DNA of 21,861 nucleotides, taken from NCBI GenBank assembly GCA_041745515.1, contig JBGTIU010000036.1:1-21861 (forward strand). Reading direction: 5' to 3'. The position numbers and the translations under genes are program-made. Below are positions 21,294 to 21,861 of the stretch, one piece after another. The notes under the pieces were generated by a model, which was not told the origin of the DNA, ran no database searches, and saw nothing but the letters and a program-made list of their open reading frames with translations. Position 1 is the stretch's first letter. Every line of letters begins with the position of its first letter. The stretch comes from JAKFWF01 sp041745515 (GTDB lineage Bacteria; Pseudomonadota; Alphaproteobacteria; Rhizobiales; Hyphomicrobiaceae).

Positions 21294-21861
21294 CGTGTTT
21301 CCCGTCAATCGAGCCAACAAACGCACAAAGGCGGACGGCAGGCTCACGCCAACACCATCCGCCAATGGGCTTAGCCGGACCCATGCCAAGGGGACAGGTC
21401 GAGCGCAAGCGAATTATTGAGGAGCACATGGCAATGACAGGCGCATGACGCCCGCTCGCAACCAAAACAATTCAATTCTCCCGTGCCTCAACCCCACCGC
21501 TGTCATCCCGGGGCTTGGCCCACGGCTGTCCGGATTGATTGAATTCGGTCTGCAAGAAATCCCGACGGGCATTGGGCGGGAGCTGGCGGAATTGCATCGG
21601 GGATACGGAATTGAGAACGCGGATTGCCGGCATTGGTAGCGCGTCTCCTCTTTCCCCCGCGTTCCCGGCCGAGCCGGCCCCGCATCGGATGGAGCCCACG
21701 GTGCCGGCTCCGGCGAGGGCCGGGATCCTTACGTATCGCGGGTTTGCACGGCGTCTCACCGCAACAGGTAAAGATCCCGGACAACCGCGCCTCCCTATGG
21801 TCGACGCGGTTTCCGGGAACGCGGGAATTGGAGAGTTGAGGTGGCTCGAGAAATAAACCGG
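21294..21861. other. Gene-free region with repeat-like sequence
   Basis: No convincing gene lies in these ~570 bp. From about 21497 the sequence TGTCATCCCGGGGCTTGG resembles the dispersed intergenic repeats common in alphaproteobacterial genomes, and GGGATCC and GATCCCGG occur later. GAGCCGGC (21671-21678) and GCCGGCTC (21703-21710) form an inverted repeat with a 24-nt spacer. GGAATTG and GAACGCGG recur several times. A 105-aa plus-strand frame covering 21539-21856 is proline/alanine-rich, lacks a ribosome-binding site and is probably not a gene. A gene may begin beyond the window edge. Confidence 0.4.

Noticed and set aside
21539..21856. 105-aa plus-strand open frame at the window end
   Set aside because: No ribosome-binding site, Pro/Ala-rich translation of repeat-like DNA, and no recognisable domain.
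1..21861. CRISPR array
   Set aside because: No set of regularly spaced near-identical short repeats was seen anywhere in the window.

Overview
The window looks like the chromosome of a GC-rich alphaproteobacterium, probably Hyphomicrobiales (Bradyrhizobium/Rhodopseudomonas/Rhodoplanes/Pseudolabrys-like). This rests on GC-rich third positions, dense short operons, gatC/gatA without an adjacent gatB, a tandem glycine riboswitch leader, a fused membrane/spermidine-synthase-like protein, DUF4337 and ABATE/CGNR proteins. The taxonomy is inferred from gene content, not from a marker gene.

Layout. 0-2.9 kb: a glutathione S-transferase (+) faces a minus-strand run of lipoprotein, chorismate mutase, TSUP (TauE/SafE) transporter and a small membrane protein. 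2.9-5.3 kb: gatC, a GNAT acetyltransferase and gatA form a tight minus-strand operon. 5.4-8.2 kb: a fused membrane/spermidine-synthase-like protein and a second lipoprotein. 8.3-9.9 kb: a CGNR zinc-finger regulator overlaps a solitary LivH-type permease by ATGA. 10.0-14.95 kb: a glycine-riboswitch operon on the minus strand, reading riboswitch, sdaA remnant, carboxymuconolactone-decarboxylase-like gene, gcvT, gcvH remnant, gcvP. 14.95-17.34 kb: a gene-poor hotspot with IS-like boxes, a frameshifted C-terminal fragment of a possible AIPR-type protein, a candidate 52-aa ORF, a decayed copy of the 3' half of tRNA-Ala, a HigB/HigA-type toxin-antitoxin pair with a clear promoter/operator, and the intact tRNA-Ala(CGC). 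17.5-20.6 kb: an ICL/PEP-mutase-family enzyme and a 2OG-Fe dioxygenase, divergent from a MocR regulator. 20.7-21.3 kb: a DUF4337 membrane protein, then about 0.55 kb of repeat-like intergenic DNA.

The most striking result is decay inside the glycine operon. Between gcvT and gcvP only the first ~15 codons of gcvH remain, with their ribosome-binding site, so the lipoyl-carrier H-protein is not encoded in the operon. Between the riboswitch and the first intact gene lies the N-terminus of L-serine ammonia-lyase (SdaA), with a one-base frameshift and a truncation. The operon therefore once seems to have linked glycine sensing to glycine cleavage and to serine-to-pyruvate conversion, and has lost two enzymes. 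The second result is a 79-bp degenerate direct repeat (about 70% identical, ungapped) of the tRNA-Ala 3' half plus its downstream hairpin, 1119 bp from the real tRNA and bracketing the toxin-antitoxin module. The third is the MocR / 2OG-Fe dioxygenase / ICL-PEPM-like cassette, which may be an uncharacterised amino-acid hydroxylation and cleavage pathway. No CRISPR array, intact IS, phage or conjugation genes were seen.
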